Positions 19,614 through 28,329 of a DNA stretch of 64,000 nucleotides are shown here, in pieces. The notes below the pieces were generated by a model. It searched no databases, had not been told where the DNA came from, and was given only the letters and a program-made list of their open reading frames with translations. Location of the stretch: positions 2,161,418-2,225,417 of the forward strand of contig NZ_CP009687.1 of NCBI RefSeq assembly GCF_001042715.1, in the 5' to 3' direction. Numbering within the stretch: the stretch's first letter is position 1; every line of letters starts with the position of its first letter. The DNA comes from Clostridium aceticum (GTDB taxonomy: Bacteria > Bacillota > Clostridia > Peptostreptococcales > Natronincolaceae). The position numbers and the translations under genes were made by a program.

Positions 19614-20279
19614 CTATTCTCCCTCTCTTTCTTCTCTCTCTCTTCTCGTAGTAGGCAACTGTCGCTTATAATAATCTTCAGTTATATTATCAACATCCTC
19701 TACAATTCCTGGAGCAAAATCATCGAATACTCCTTGATTGTCTCCTGTAGAAAAAGAGGGATCATTCTTCACTTCATTATACTTTGCAACTTCCTGGTAG
19801 GCATCTTCTCCATCATAACCAGTATAGTCATCTGTATTTTTATGGGTTCTTCCAAAAGGGGCCCTAAGTAGCCTTTCTTCCACAGGACGGTTAGCATCAG
19901 AATCATATAGTGCTACTTCTCCTTTTTCACAGGTCATACAGGTATCCGCCTCTGGTAAAATTTCTAGTCGTTCCTCAGAAATTTCCTTGCCACAGCCTCG
20001 ACATATGGCGTATTCTCCATTTTCTATTCTTTCCAAAGCTCTATCAATTTCATTTAGTCTATACTTTTCATTATCTTCAAGATGTCCTTGCATAGCAGTC
20101 ATAAACATCTCAGTTCCCAAATCCGCAGGATGATTATCATAAGCAGATAATTCTTCAGTATACTCCCGCATAGAGGCACTATGGGGCTGATGTTCCTCCA
20201 TGCGTTTTAGGGTATCCAAAACTGCTTTTCTTTCCTGCAAAAGTACCTGTTTAAAATGATTTTGTTTTTGTATATCCAA
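19614..20279 (-). CDS. yteA: TraR/DksA-type zinc finger protein (YteA family)
   Basis: 221 residues. The coiled-coil N-terminal part is followed by the zinc finger CRGCGKEI...CMTCEKGE (about 115-140), then an acidic tail with the FSTGDNQGVFDD segment typical of sporulating Firmicutes YteA. The role is probably regulatory but is not well known. It is 84 bases from lspA, with its own start after GGAGGAGTGGCAACTT. Confidence 0.88.
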   Translation of the reverse strand: MDIQKQNHFKQVLLQERKAVLDTLKRMEEHQPHSASMREYTEELSAYDNHPADLGTEMFMTAMQGHLEDNEKYRLNEIDRALERIENGEYAICRGCGKEISEERLEILPEADTCMTCEKGEVALYDSDANRPVEERLLRAPFGRTHKNTDDYTGYDGEDAYQEVAKYNEVKNDPSFSTGDNQGVFDDFAPGIVEDVDNITEDYYKRQLPTTRREREEREGE

Positions 20280-20300
20280 GTTGCCACTCCTCCTCTATTG

Positions 20301-20594
20301 TTAATTATAGTTTTCAATAATTTTTATTAAATCTGCTATAATTCTCCCTATATAGGGCAGGTTTACCCATCCTCGTAAAACATAGGCCACAAGAGCCACA
20401 ATAAGCCCTGTTAGTAGGGTAAATCCTATGCCCATACCTATACCTCTAACGACTCCTAATAAAAAGTTCATAAAAATAAGTCTCTTAGGATTGGAGTTTA
20501 ATTCTACGTATTCCGCCACCCGCATATTATCCATTTTTCGAGATAGGTTCTCTAATTTTTCTCCTAAATTAGGTTTTTTTCTACTACTAGGCAT
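20301..20594 (-). CDS. Small DUF5665-type membrane protein
   Basis: 97 residues. An N-terminal basic, helical segment (about 1-30) is followed by one long hydrophobic region (about 47-75) with the glycine-rich stretch VRGIGMGIGFTLLTG. Function unknown. It precedes yteA by 21 bases. Confidence 0.75.
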   Translation of the reverse strand: MPSSRKKPNLGEKLENLSRKMDNMRVAEYVELNSNPKRLIFMNFLLGVVRGIGMGIGFTLLTGLIVALVAYVLRGWVNLPYIGRIIADLIKIIENYN

Positions 20595-20740
20595 GGCTTA
20601 TTCTCCTCTGTTAATATATTTTATCCTTTTCAGTAAATTTTATTTCTATTATTTCCTTGGAAGCATAATCTACGTCTTTGAAGGCCTATATTAATCATCG
20701 GAAGGAGGGCTTTATGATGAGAAGGACTGACTACTTTTCA

Positions 20741-21439
20741 CTACATTTGTCTTAACATATGCATCACAATCTCTTTAGAGTTCTCAGATGCTGCTTCGAC
20801 AAACTCACTAAAATTAGCATGGGCAGAGCCATCAGCTTTGTCTGACATAGCCCTTATAATAACAAAGGGAACCTGGTTCAGGTAACAAGTATGTCCAATA
20901 GCAGCTCCTTCCATTTCTGTACAATAAGCTTGAAATACCTCTTGTAAGCGGTCCTTTAAAGAACTGCTGCTTACAAAAACATCTCCAGATACAATTTTTC
21001 CCTTAAATACCTTTTGAGCCTTCAAAACCTTAGCTGCAGCCTCATAAGCTTTTTCCATCAAGACCTCACTTGCCTTGAAAATAGAGGTTTCCATTCGTGG
21101 TATTTCTCCTATGCCATATCCAAAACCAGTAACGTCAAAATCGTGTTGCTGTACTTCTGTTGAAATCACTACATCCAAAACTTCTAAATCACCATGAATG
21201 GCCCCTGCTACACCAGTATTAATGACGGTACCTGCCCCCAGTTGTCCAATCAATACTTGAGTACAAACTGCTGCATTTACCTTGCCAATACCGCATCGTA
21301 CTAATACAATATCCTTACCTGTCAAAGTGCCTATATAAAAATCCATATTGGCTATATGCTTAACTTCCTTAATCTCCATCTCTTCTTTTAAAATATCTAC
21401 TTCTTCATCCATTGCTCCAATAATTCCTATCTTGCTCAT
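20741..21439 (-). CDS. mtnN: 5'-methylthioadenosine/S-adenosylhomocysteine nucleosidase
   Basis: 232 residues of the PNP/UDP phosphorylase fold. The N-terminus is IGIIGAMDEEVDIL, with VINTGVAGAI (about 73-82), the substrate motif EMEGAAIGH (about 171-179) and the catalytic Asp in MSDKADGSA (about 194-202). It recycles SAM by-products and makes the LuxS precursor. It is monocistronic. Confidence 0.96.
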   Translation of the reverse strand: MSKIGIIGAMDEEVDILKEEMEIKEVKHIANMDFYIGTLTGKDIVLVRCGIGKVNAAVCTQVLIGQLGAGTVINTGVAGAIHGDLEVLDVVISTEVQQHDFDVTGFGYGIGEIPRMETSIFKASEVLMEKAYEAAAKVLKAQKVFKGKIVSGDVFVSSSSLKDRLQEVFQAYCTEMEGAAIGHTCYLNQVPFVIIRAMSDKADGSAHANFSEFVEAASENSKEIVMHMLRQM

Positions 21440-21530
21440 CTATTTACCTCCTTTTATTTGCAAAGTCATTTTTCTATTTAGTTTTTCTTAAAGTATAAGT
21501 TTTTATATGATCGTTTATACAAAGCCAAAA

Positions 21531-21560
21531 TCTCGTTCTCCACAAAGATTTAGAACGAGA
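21531..21560 (-). terminator. Terminator of the sepF-divIVA operon
   Basis: TCTCGTTCT and AGAACGAGA pair with a 12-base loop, followed by TTTTGG on the minus strand, about 30 bases past the divIVA stop. Confidence 0.75.
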
Positions 21561-21593
21561 CTTTTTGTCTAATATAAAAAGAACCATAACTTC

Positions 21594-22052
21594 TTAGCCC
21601 TCTTGTAATTCTTCCTTTGTTTCTAGTAAAACTTCTAATTGAGACTGTAATAAGGTTTTATATCGGGTTTTGAATATTTCCATTTGTCTTTTAACTTCTT
21701 CATATTCATGTCTTACATGTTCTACATCCTTCTTAGCGCCATTAATGATTTCTTTTGCCTGCATCTCAGCTTCTTCAATAATTAATTGAGCTTTTTTAGC
21801 AGCATTACTTTTTACTTCTTCTGCTGTGTTCTGTGCCACTACCAAGGTGTTTTTTAAGGTTTCTTCCAAATTTTTATATTGTTCCACCTGTTGATGTGAC
21901 TTTTCCATTTTATCCTTCAGTTCACCATTTTCCTTAAATAGTTTTTCATAGTGTACCATAACTTCATCTAAAAATTCATCTACTTCATTGTCCTTATAAC
22001 CTCTAAACCCCTTTTTAAACTCCTTGTTTTGGATATCTAAAGGCGTAAGCAT
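21594..22052 (-). CDS. divIVA: DivIVA-domain cell division/polarity protein
   Basis: About 152 residues. The N-terminal membrane-binding DivIVA motif LTPLDIQNKEFKKGFRGYK is followed by a long coiled coil. ATG 22052 follows GGAGGTGATTTAC; ATG 22070 lies before that site and overlaps the ylmH stop. It marks poles and septa and closes the sepF-yggT-ylmH cluster, as in other Firmicutes. Confidence 0.95.
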   Translation of the reverse strand: MLTPLDIQNKEFKKGFRGYKDNEVDEFLDEVMVHYEKLFKENGELKDKMEKSHQQVEQYKNLEETLKNTLVVAQNTAEEVKSNAAKKAQLIIEEAEMQAKEIINGAKKDVEHVRHEYEEVKRQMEIFKTRYKTLLQSQLEVLLETKEELQEG

Positions 22053-22069
22053 GTAAATCACCTCCATCA

Positions 22070-22858
22070 TTATATTGGTTTCTTCAGTTTAATGTGCACC
22101 CTACCTGATTTGGTTTTACCTTGAAGATCTTCCACAATTACTCTTCCCTTGCCTCTAACCGAAATAACATCTCCATTACCTATTTCAAAGAAATTTTTGT
22201 TAGCAATACCCCAATTTATATAAACTTTTTCTTTAGCTATTAGGTTTTGAGCTTCAGCCCTTGAAACCTTAAATCCTAGGCTGACAATACTATCCAATCT
22301 TAAAGATGCAACAGTCCCGCTTATCTCCTTATAGCTAATCTCCAAAGCCTTTATTTCTCTCAAATCTATTTCTTTAACATCTATAGACGTATTTCCTACT
22401 TTATTTAAGTGGAGTTGAAGAAAGTCCTTCAATTCCTCTTTTAAAATTATTTGGCATTTATCTTGATTAATTATGATATCTCCAATTTTTTCACGCCTTA
22501 TTCCTAAGGAAAGAATACTTCCTAAATAATCCCTATGATTTAAAGTCTTGAATTGAATGTTTCCTGTGAGTTCTAAAGCACCTAAAGGCATTTTTATAGT
22601 TTCCTCTGCTAAATAATCTTGAAAAATAACTAATACTTTTCTTTCCGCCTCTTTGTGCCCTCCTGTTGCAATCCAGCCAATATCCTGAAAATCAGACAAC
22701 ATCTGAGTAACGGTCCTTAGCTCATAGGGATTTAAAAAATCAGTTGACTTAACATCATGGGTTTTTAGAACAATTTCTACTTGATCCAGTACCTTTACTA
22801 ATAACTGTTTTAAGTCTTGATCTTTTATATGCTGTATGTAAGTTTCTTTGTTTACCAC
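22070..22858 (-). CDS. ylmH: YlmH-type S4-domain RNA-binding protein
   Basis: 262 residues with a central GALELTGNIQFKTLNHRDYL segment and a C-terminal S4 domain (about 185-250, FKVSRAEAQNLIAKEKVYIN). YlmH is linked to cell division and to large-subunit ribosome quality control, which fits the presence of rqcH in this genome. It overlaps yggT by 7 bases. Confidence 0.93.
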   Translation of the reverse strand: MVNKETYIQHIKDQDLKQLLVKVLDQVEIVLKTHDVKSTDFLNPYELRTVTQMLSDFQDIGWIATGGHKEAERKVLVIFQDYLAEETIKMPLGALELTGNIQFKTLNHRDYLGSILSLGIRREKIGDIIINQDKCQIILKEELKDFLQLHLNKVGNTSIDVKEIDLREIKALEISYKEISGTVASLRLDSIVSLGFKVSRAEAQNLIAKEKVYINWGIANKNFFEIGNGDVISVRGKGRVIVEDLQGKTKSGRVHIKLKKPI

Positions 22859-23133
22859 AGTCCCATTACCAACCTTGCTAATAGAGAATATCCCATATTT
22901 ACTAATAAGATTGCTACAATTGGTGAAAAGTCTATCATCCCAGTATATCCTAGTTTATAAATAAGTTCTCTTACAGGTGAAAGAATAGGTTCTGTTACTG
23001 CATAAATAAACTGTATCAACGAACTATGTGGGTTTGGATTTACCCATGAAAAAATTACTCTAACTAAAATAAAGATATTAATCAGTCTTGATAAATAATA
23101 TAGTGCCCCTACTATATCTAAGGTAGAAAACAA
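22852..23133 (-). CDS. YggT/YlmG-family membrane protein
   Basis: 93 residues with two membrane segments flanking the loop FSWVNPNPHSSLIQF and the family motif TEPILSPVR. Role unclear; in the division cluster between sepF and ylmH. Confidence 0.93.
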   Translation of the reverse strand: MFSTLDIVGALYYLSRLINIFILVRVIFSWVNPNPHSSLIQFIYAVTEPILSPVRELIYKLGYTGMIDFSPIVAILLVNMGYSLLARLVMGLW

Positions 23134-23153
23134 ATAAAATCACACTCCCTTCA

Positions 23154-23600
23154 TTACTTCTGCCAAGGAAATACACCTTTATTTTTTAGTTCTTCTTTAA
23201 TATTTCCCGAAATATCTACATTATTAGGAGCCAGTATAAAAATACCTGTAGATACTTTTTGTATATTCCCATCTAAGGCATAAATTGCCCCATTTAAAAA
23301 GTCAAAAAACTTTCTAGCCAGTTCTGGTTCAACACTTTCTAAGTTGATAATAACTGGTTTTCGATTTTTAAGGCTGTCAACAATTCCTGATGCTTCATCA
23401 AAAGAACTGGGTTCATAAAGAACCACCTTCATTTGCGTAGTCGTATGTATATTTAATATTTTATTCTTTTTATTATTACTGACAATAGGTGTCATATCAT
23501 CCTGTTGTTGCATTAACTCCTCTTCACCCTCTACTTCTTCTTCTTCAAAAACGTCTAATCCCATAAAATACTTTACTTTATCTATCAACTTCCCTGACAT
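23154..23600 (-). CDS. sepF: Cell division protein SepF
   Basis: About 148 residues. The N-terminal amphipathic membrane helix is followed by an acidic linker and the SepF fold (KVVLYEPSSFDEASGIVDSL, then VIINLE, then FDFLNGAIYAL). SepF anchors and aligns FtsZ. ATG 23600 follows GGGAGGGAGAAAA; the frame can be extended 5 codons to TTG 23615, but that precedes the ribosome site. Confidence 0.95.
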   Translation of the reverse strand: MSGKLIDKVKYFMGLDVFEEEEVEGEEELMQQQDDMTPIVSNNKKNKILNIHTTTQMKVVLYEPSSFDEASGIVDSLKNRKPVIINLESVEPELARKFFDFLNGAIYALDGNIQKVSTGIFILAPNNVDISGNIKEELKNKGVFPWQK

Positions 23601-23617
23601 TTTTCTCCCTCCCAAAT

Positions 23618-24316
23618 TTAATAATTACGTTCTCCAAAAATACTACTGCCTATTCTTACTAAGTTAGCACCCTCTCCAATAGCAACCTCAAAATCATTGG
23701 ACATCCCCATAGATAAATGACCCATATCTATGTTTTTAAGGCTAAGCTGATCTATTTCTAAAGACAAGTTTTTTAAGTCCTTGAAATATTTCCTTACTTC
23801 CTCTGGATTATCGGTATAAGGTGCCATCGTCATTAAACCTACTATTTGTATATTCTTTAGTTCACTGATCTGCCTTAGCAAAGATTGTGCCTCTAAAGGA
23901 TTGACTCCATATTTTGATTCCTCCCCAGAAATATTAATTTGCAATAAACATTTCATTACTTTTTGAATTTTTTTTGCTCTTTTATCTATTTCTTTAGCTA
24001 AATCATAAGAATCCAAAGAATGAATCATATCTACTTTATCAATAATATATTTTACTTTATTCTTTTGCAGATGTCCAATCATATGGTACTTAACTTTTTC
24101 CCCTATGATTTCATACTTTCTTATAATTTCTTGAACTTTGTTTTCTCCTATATCTGTAACACCACAGTCAATAGCCCTTTCAATTATTTCGGGTTCTACT
24201 GTTTTGGTAACAGCTATTAACTGTACCTCATGGGGACTTCTCCCAGCCTTTGTGGCAGCATCAGAAATTCTTTGTTTTATTATTTTTAAGTTATTTTCAA
24301 TATCTAATAATGCCAA
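23618..24316 (-). CDS. yggS: YggS-type PLP homeostasis protein
   Basis: 232 residues of the alanine-racemase-like fold without racemase activity. The PLP lysine lies in LIAVTKTVEPE (about 32-42) and GENKVQE follows. LMTMAPYT and LSMGMSNDFEVAI are family motifs. It controls free PLP. It is 17 bases upstream of sepF. Confidence 0.96.
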   Translation of the reverse strand: MALLDIENNLKIIKQRISDAATKAGRSPHEVQLIAVTKTVEPEIIERAIDCGVTDIGENKVQEIIRKYEIIGEKVKYHMIGHLQKNKVKYIIDKVDMIHSLDSYDLAKEIDKRAKKIQKVMKCLLQINISGEESKYGVNPLEAQSLLRQISELKNIQIVGLMTMAPYTDNPEEVRKYFKDLKNLSLEIDQLSLKNIDMGHLSMGMSNDFEVAIGEGANLVRIGSSIFGERNY

Positions 24317-24343
24317 AGATATTCCTCCTTACATCATATCATT

Positions 24344-25630
24344 TTAGCGTATTTTTTCACCCTCTGTTACCTGCTGAGCATTTACTACAATCTCATCATA
24401 AAAATTCATCGTGTTCACCCTTTTTGTTTCATTATTTCTAGTATCATCAAAATATCCATAGTGTACAATAGAATATTCACGATTGCTTCCCTTCACCTTT
24501 ATAGGTACAAACCTAGCAAAACCATTAACATCTAATCTAAAAATTCCTTCTTGTCCTTCCTTTTCTACAATAGCTGAGTTAGGAATCATAATGCCTTCAA
24601 AACTACTTTTAATCATGTCAAAGGCAATAAGACGTTTATTATAGAAGCCTTCTATAAAATCTGTTAAATCCAGTATAACAATTACTTCCTCTTCATCGAC
24701 CGGTAGGATTTTTCTTACAACAGCACTATACTCTTTACTATCTCCTCGTAACCGAATCATGATTCTCCTATTTTCTTCTACGCCCTCTATCTCCAGTTCC
24801 TTTAACCTTGCAACAATGCTCCAACGATGATTCTCAATAATTCTTAAACTGTTTTGTTCTAGAGAATCACCTTTAGATTTATAAGTATTTTTTATGGTTT
24901 GCCATTCTTGCTCTGTAATATTTTCTATGTTTCTTAAATTTAAAAGTTCCTCTAACCCATCGTTACCTATAGCAAAAACTCCTGGGAACTCACTATAGAC
25001 AATTTCAATAGAATCATTGACTTTACTCTGTAAAGATTGTTGCTGCCTTTCTAACTGGTCTAAGTTTTTGCCGGAAAAACTTCTTTCTCCACTAATAATA
25101 CTCTTTTTTTCCACTAAAGTAGACAGATTTTCCTTTAGTAATGAAATTTTTTCATATGGTCCCTCATTTATATACTGTTGTATTTCTCCTAATATCGCTG
25201 TAATTTCTGCATCAATTTTTTCTATATCTCTAGAAAAAACCTGCTGTTCTGATTCCTTATCTTTAATATTTTGTATCCTTAAATTAATTATTTCCAAATC
25301 TCTGGTTGTTTTTTCATCTATTTCCCCTAAATGTATTTCTGCTAGTTTCTGGTTTCTCGCTACCTTTTCCCCCTCCGATACATAAAGAACTACTTTTCCT
25401 TCTCCTAAGTTTTTCATCACCTTTTCGTCTCTCACAATATAACCTTCAGTGGATACAGTAGTTTCTATTTTCCCATGTTCTGCTATATAAGTCTTATTAG
25501 TTGCTTGACTAAAAAAAGGAGTGACTCTTGATAAAAAGTATCCTAATATAATGGTGGCAGCAAATATTTTTATAAGTTTACCTATAGATAAACTTTTTCT
25601 TTTTTTTCTTTTAGTTTTCACAAACTTCAC
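24344..25630 (-). CDS. HlyD-like membrane-anchored periplasmic-adaptor-type protein
   Basis: 428 residues. A basic N-terminus precedes one membrane segment (about 20-40), then a lipoyl/barrel-sandwich part (TTVSTEGYIVRDEKVMKNL...VSEGEKVARNQKLAEIH, about 60-105), a coiled coil (about 110-220) and a C-terminal HlyD-like domain. The conserved clostridial arrangement puts such a gene at the head of the sepF cluster. No transporter gene adjoins it, so an efflux role is not shown. Confidence 0.85.
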   Translation of the reverse strand: MKFVKTKRKKRKSLSIGKLIKIFAATIILGYFLSRVTPFFSQATNKTYIAEHGKIETTVSTEGYIVRDEKVMKNLGEGKVVLYVSEGEKVARNQKLAEIHLGEIDEKTTRDLEIINLRIQNIKDKESEQQVFSRDIEKIDAEITAILGEIQQYINEGPYEKISLLKENLSTLVEKKSIISGERSFSGKNLDQLERQQQSLQSKVNDSIEIVYSEFPGVFAIGNDGLEELLNLRNIENITEQEWQTIKNTYKSKGDSLEQNSLRIIENHRWSIVARLKELEIEGVEENRRIMIRLRGDSKEYSAVVRKILPVDEEEVIVILDLTDFIEGFYNKRLIAFDMIKSSFEGIMIPNSAIVEKEGQEGIFRLDVNGFARFVPIKVKGSNREYSIVHYGYFDDTRNNETKRVNTMNFYDEIVVNAQQVTEGEKIR

Positions 25631-25733
25631 CTGCCTGCTTAATTATTATATAACTATTCTTCATTTTCCTTTGAATTCCTTCATAGAATCTAATAAATTT
25701 TATAATGTCCCAGCACTATTTTACGAAAAAGTT

Positions 25734-25762
25734 AAATCCACCCATAGGCAATGAGTGGATTT
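25734..25762. terminator. Hairpin between small membrane gene and the hlyD-like operon
   Basis: AAATCCACCCAT and ATGAGTGGATTT pair almost fully; the plus strand continues TTTTTATCTT and the minus strand AACTTTTTC. It probably ends the small upstream gene. Confidence 0.6.
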
Positions 25763-25768
25763 TTTATC

Positions 25769-25924
25769 TTATATCTCAAGTAATAGCATCAATAAACCAA
25801 AAAGGCATCCAATTAATAAAGAGAATTCTACAATACTTAAAATAGATTCATAAATAAATTGATTTTGTTTGTTTTTCATTTCTTGTATCGTCATTTTTTT
25901 TTCATAAGATTCTTTCCTAGTCAT
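25769..25924 (-). CDS. Small 51-residue membrane protein
   Basis: ATG 25924 is preceded by AGGAGAATAAGCTT. The N-terminal half is highly charged (MTRKESYEKKMTIQEMKNKQ) and the C-terminal half is one hydrophobic helix (FSLLIGCLFGLLMLLLEI). A terminator hairpin follows 7 bases after its stop. I do not recognise the family. Good ribosome site, single TM architecture and terminator support a real gene. Confidence 0.6.
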   Translation of the reverse strand: MTRKESYEKKMTIQEMKNKQNQFIYESILSIVEFSLLIGCLFGLLMLLLEI

Positions 25925-26010
25925 AAGCTTATTCTCCTAAGCTATTTGTTTTTGTACAACCATTATATGATGCTTTTACTTATAATATGTTTCGCTTGTC
26001 TCTCTTTTTA

Positions 26011-26130
26011 TAGATAAGCAAGTTCAAACTTTAATTTTGATATACACGGTCTACGGTTTCGCCCAAAAACCGTGGGCTGCAAATGTAGCCCTTAGTATAT
26101 CAAAATTAGGTCCTGATGTTGTCTATCTAT
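26011..26130. repeat. Family A palindromic repeat, copy 2
   Basis: Nearly identical to 11061-11180: the same ATTTTGATATACACGGTCTA arm, the two internal hairpins, and TATATCAAAATTAGGTCCTG. The outermost bases (ATAGATA...TATCTAT) also pair. With the next entry it fills the 331-base gap before the cytochrome-b-like gene. Confidence 0.85.
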
Positions 26131-26145
26131 CATAAATAACTAAAT

Positions 26146-26250
26146 ACTTGAATTGTGCAATCACTTAATGTGGTGATAAAAATTAAATATATACCCTTAC
26201 TTAATATATTTAATTTTCTCTCAAACATAGCTAAAAAAATTGCACAAGTT
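26146..26250. repeat. Family C inverted-repeat element, long copy
   Basis: Ends ACTTGAATTGTGCAAT and ATTGCACAAGTT are inverted repeats. Inside is a second AT palindrome AAAATTAAATATAT...ATATATTTAATTTT. A shorter copy without the inner palindrome is at 29984-30042. It directly abuts the stop of the next gene and may act as its terminator. Confidence 0.65.
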
Positions 26251-26255
26251 ATCCT

Positions 26256-26633
26256 CTATAGAAGATGGTTAATGATAAAAGCAAAAACAAAAACCCCTAA
26301 TATTTTATGGGTTAATCTCCAACTTTTATTAAAACCCTTAATCTTCCTCCCTAGTATAGCAATCATGCCCATTAAGATCACGGTACCTAAAATAAAGCTA
26401 CCACTGTGGAGTTTGAAACCTCCCATAGCTAAATAACTGTGTAAACATCCGACTAAAACAATCAGTCCTCCTACATAAGGGTGCAAAGTACTCATTATTC
26501 TGTAGTATTTTATCCATTTTATCGATTTTATTATGTTTTTTCTTAAGAAAATCATACTTGCTTTTTTCACTGGGTACAGAGCTATCGCAAAAAGTATAAG
26601 AAAAATATTTAACCATCCTAAAAAATCAACCAT
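26256..26633 (-). CDS. Cytochrome-b-like / ferric-reductase-like membrane protein
   Basis: 125 residues with four hydrophobic helices. Histidines sit in STLHPYVGG, GCLHSYLAMGG, RLTHKILG and FIINHLL, spaced as heme ligands in four-helix cytochrome-b or ferric-reductase-like domains. The partner (a quinone or flavoprotein oxidoreductase) is not encoded beside it. Function is inferred from architecture only. Confidence 0.65.
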   Translation of the reverse strand: MVDFLGWLNIFLILFAIALYPVKKASMIFLRKNIIKSIKWIKYYRIMSTLHPYVGGLIVLVGCLHSYLAMGGFKLHSGSFILGTVILMGMIAILGRKIKGFNKSWRLTHKILGVFVFAFIINHLL

Positions 26634-26673
26634 CCTTCTCCCCCTTTTTCATATCGACTTTTCCTTTATTTAA

Positions 26674-26702
26674 TATATAAGTTGCAATAAAATTTTTACA
26701 AC
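26674..26702. repeat. 29-bp inverted repeat, left member
   Basis: TATATAAGTTGCAATAAAAT and the following TTTTACAAC match, in inverted orientation and with one difference, 28185-28213. The pair brackets the polysaccharide deacetylase gene. Confidence 0.65.
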
Positions 26703-26739
26703 TTTATTAGAACTTACTATATAGATATGTGATTAAAAA

Positions 26740-26810
26740 TTTTAATATACACAGTCTACAATTTTCCCAGACTAATGGGTGCAAATATAGCCTTAGTAGA
26801 GTGAAATTTA
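26740..26810. repeat. Family A palindromic repeat, diverged copy 3
   Basis: TTTTAATATACACAGTCTAC, GGGTGCAAATATAGCC and TTAGTAGAGTGAAATTT follow the same order as copies 1 and 2 but with many changes, so it is an old copy. Confidence 0.6.
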
Positions 26811-26817
26811 AGAGGGG

Positions 26818-26854
26818 AATCATGGGGACGGCAGATTGCGTGAGAATTGTCACC
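26818..26854. repeat. REP-like GGGGACGG / GCGTGAGAATTGTCACC sequence
   Basis: Contains ATCATGGGGACGG followed by CAGATTGCGTGAGAATTG; GCGTGAGAATTGTCACC recurs exactly at 28161-28177. GGGGACGG-type sequences in clostridia are commonly associated with REP-type elements. No transposase is present here. Confidence 0.5.
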
Positions 26855-26921
26855 CTGTAGCGTAGCGGATAAGTACAATATGACAGATCCATATATTTCT
26901 CACCAACTTCTTCACAAAAAA

Positions 26922-26945
26922 AAATTAGACGAACTCGTCTAATTT
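26922..26945 (-). terminator. Terminator of the deacetylase gene
   Basis: AAATTAGACGA and TCGTCTAATTT form an 11-bp stem with a 2-base loop core and a T9 tract on the minus strand, right at the stop codon. Confidence 0.9.
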
Positions 26946-26946
26946 T

Positions 26947-27900
26947 TTATCTTACAATTGGTTTATTGGCAATTTTAAGTTGTACCATCCTGTCTAATTC
27001 TTCTTTAGTGATATCTTTAAAAGTCCTAAATTCATAACCTTTATTTTGCAATCTACTTATTACTTCAGGTAAAATTTGTGCCATTTTAGTATTACGAGCT
27101 ACATCGTGGAATAATACAACTGCAACATCCCTGTTCTGTAAACCATTAAAAATATTTTGCAGCATCTTCTCCTTACTTTTATAGTCAGGACTAGCATCTC
27201 CAGAGGATACATTCCAGTCGATATAGTAATAGCCTTTTTCTATGATGTCTTTTGTAAGTTCAGGCATAAATTGCTGTCCTCCATAGGCGAAGGAACTATG
27301 GTTAGAAGATCCTCCAGGAAACCTAAAAATGGGAGGAAGCCGCATTTGAAGTATATCCTGAATTACTTCCTCAGCTCTATAGAAATCATCGTAGAATGTT
27401 TCAAAGGTGCTATAGATAGCATAATCATGGGTATAGGAGTGAGGCAATATCATGTTTCCTTCAGCATAGGTTCGTTTTACCATATCAGGATCCTTTTCTG
27501 CTAGTCTTCCTATAACAAAAAAAGTAGCTTGTACATCATGCTCTTTTAGAATATCTAGTATCTCAGGCGTCAAAGAAGTTGGTCCATCGTCAAAGGTAAG
27601 GAATACTTTTTTACCCTTTGCTGTATTGTTTTTGTCTTGATTTTTTTCCTCTTTTAAGTCTACATCCTCTACCGTATCAACTTCTTCGCTATCATTTGGG
27701 TTATCTGCTTCCCTCTTGATCTCCTTTTCTTCATTGTCTACTGCTTCTTCATCGTCTCCTATTATCTCCGCTTCAGGGGATATCACTTGTTCCATATCTA
27801 CGGCTGCCAAGGTTTCTTCTGCTTGAAAAAAAGATAGTGCTCCCCAAACAATACTTAAAGTAAATATTCCTATTATAAACACTAATGTCAATTTTTTCAT
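26947..27900 (-). CDS. Secreted or membrane-anchored polysaccharide deacetylase (NodB domain)
   Basis: 317 residues. An N-terminal hydrophobic segment (about 5-25) serves as signal or anchor. A strongly acidic linker (about 33-95) leads to the NodB domain: FLTFDDGPTSLTPEIL (about 100-115, metal Asp), LPHSYTHDY (about 152-160, His pair) and RFPGGSSNHSS. It probably removes acetyl groups from peptidoglycan or another wall glycan outside the cell. It is monocistronic, with its own terminator, and bracketed by inverted repeats. Confidence 0.92.
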   Translation of the reverse strand: MKKLTLVFIIGIFTLSIVWGALSFFQAEETLAAVDMEQVISPEAEIIGDDEEAVDNEEKEIKREADNPNDSEEVDTVEDVDLKEEKNQDKNNTAKGKKVFLTFDDGPTSLTPEILDILKEHDVQATFFVIGRLAEKDPDMVKRTYAEGNMILPHSYTHDYAIYSTFETFYDDFYRAEEVIQDILQMRLPPIFRFPGGSSNHSSFAYGGQQFMPELTKDIIEKGYYYIDWNVSSGDASPDYKSKEKMLQNIFNGLQNRDVAVVLFHDVARNTKMAQILPEVISRLQNKGYEFRTFKDITKEELDRMVQLKIANKPIVR

Positions 27901-28154
27901 CTCAATCTCTCCAGTCTATACAATTTTTTCTTTTGATCTATATTAATTGCATGAAATAGTTTTAAACATCTATATTAAAGAAAAGTTAAGATCATCTATA
28001 AAGGTTGCTAAGAAAATTATGTATCTATTTCTATTGTATCAGTATTCTACAAATTCTTCTACATCCTTGCAAGTTTTTTTGTTAGGAATTATTTTCATTA
28101 TGTCACGAGGGAGTTTCTTAGGTATATGAAAAACATACGTGCCAGTTGAACTGT

Positions 28155-28213
28155 CAGACTGCGTGAGAATTGTCACCGTGGGGTGTTGTAAAAATTTCAT
28201 TGCAACTTATATA
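28155..28213. repeat. REP-like sequence plus right member of the 29-bp inverted repeat
   Basis: GCGTGAGAATTGTCACC (28161-28177) is shared with 26838-26854, and GTTGTAAAAATTTCATTGCA onward (28185-28213) is the inverted counterpart of 26674-26702. Together with AT-rich sequence holding no convincing gene, it occupies the 429-base gap between the deacetylase and the 89-residue gene. Confidence 0.6.
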
Positions 28214-28215
28214 AC

Positions 28216-28244
28216 TTGACACAACAGTAAAATCTTGACATAAT
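28216..28244 (+). promoter_or_regulatory. SigA-type promoter of the 89-residue gene
   Basis: TTGACA, 17-base spacer, CATAAT, located 86 bases before the start codon. A second TTGACA follows at 28235. Confidence 0.55.
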
Positions 28245-28329
28245 AATAATGACAGAATAGTTCAAAGTTTTTAAAAAAGCTTAATATCGACTAATTTTGT
28301 GTAGTCAGATATTAAAAGGGGGGGCTTTT

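Noticed and set aside
20714-20755. 13-codon frame with a strong GGAAGGAGGGCTTT site
   Set aside because: It overlaps the 3' end of mtnN on the other strand, and nothing follows it; probably chance.
27947-28129. 60-codon plus-strand frame after the deacetylase gene
   Set aside because: No ribosome site, unnatural composition and no recognisable family; the region is better explained as divergent promoter and repeat sequence.
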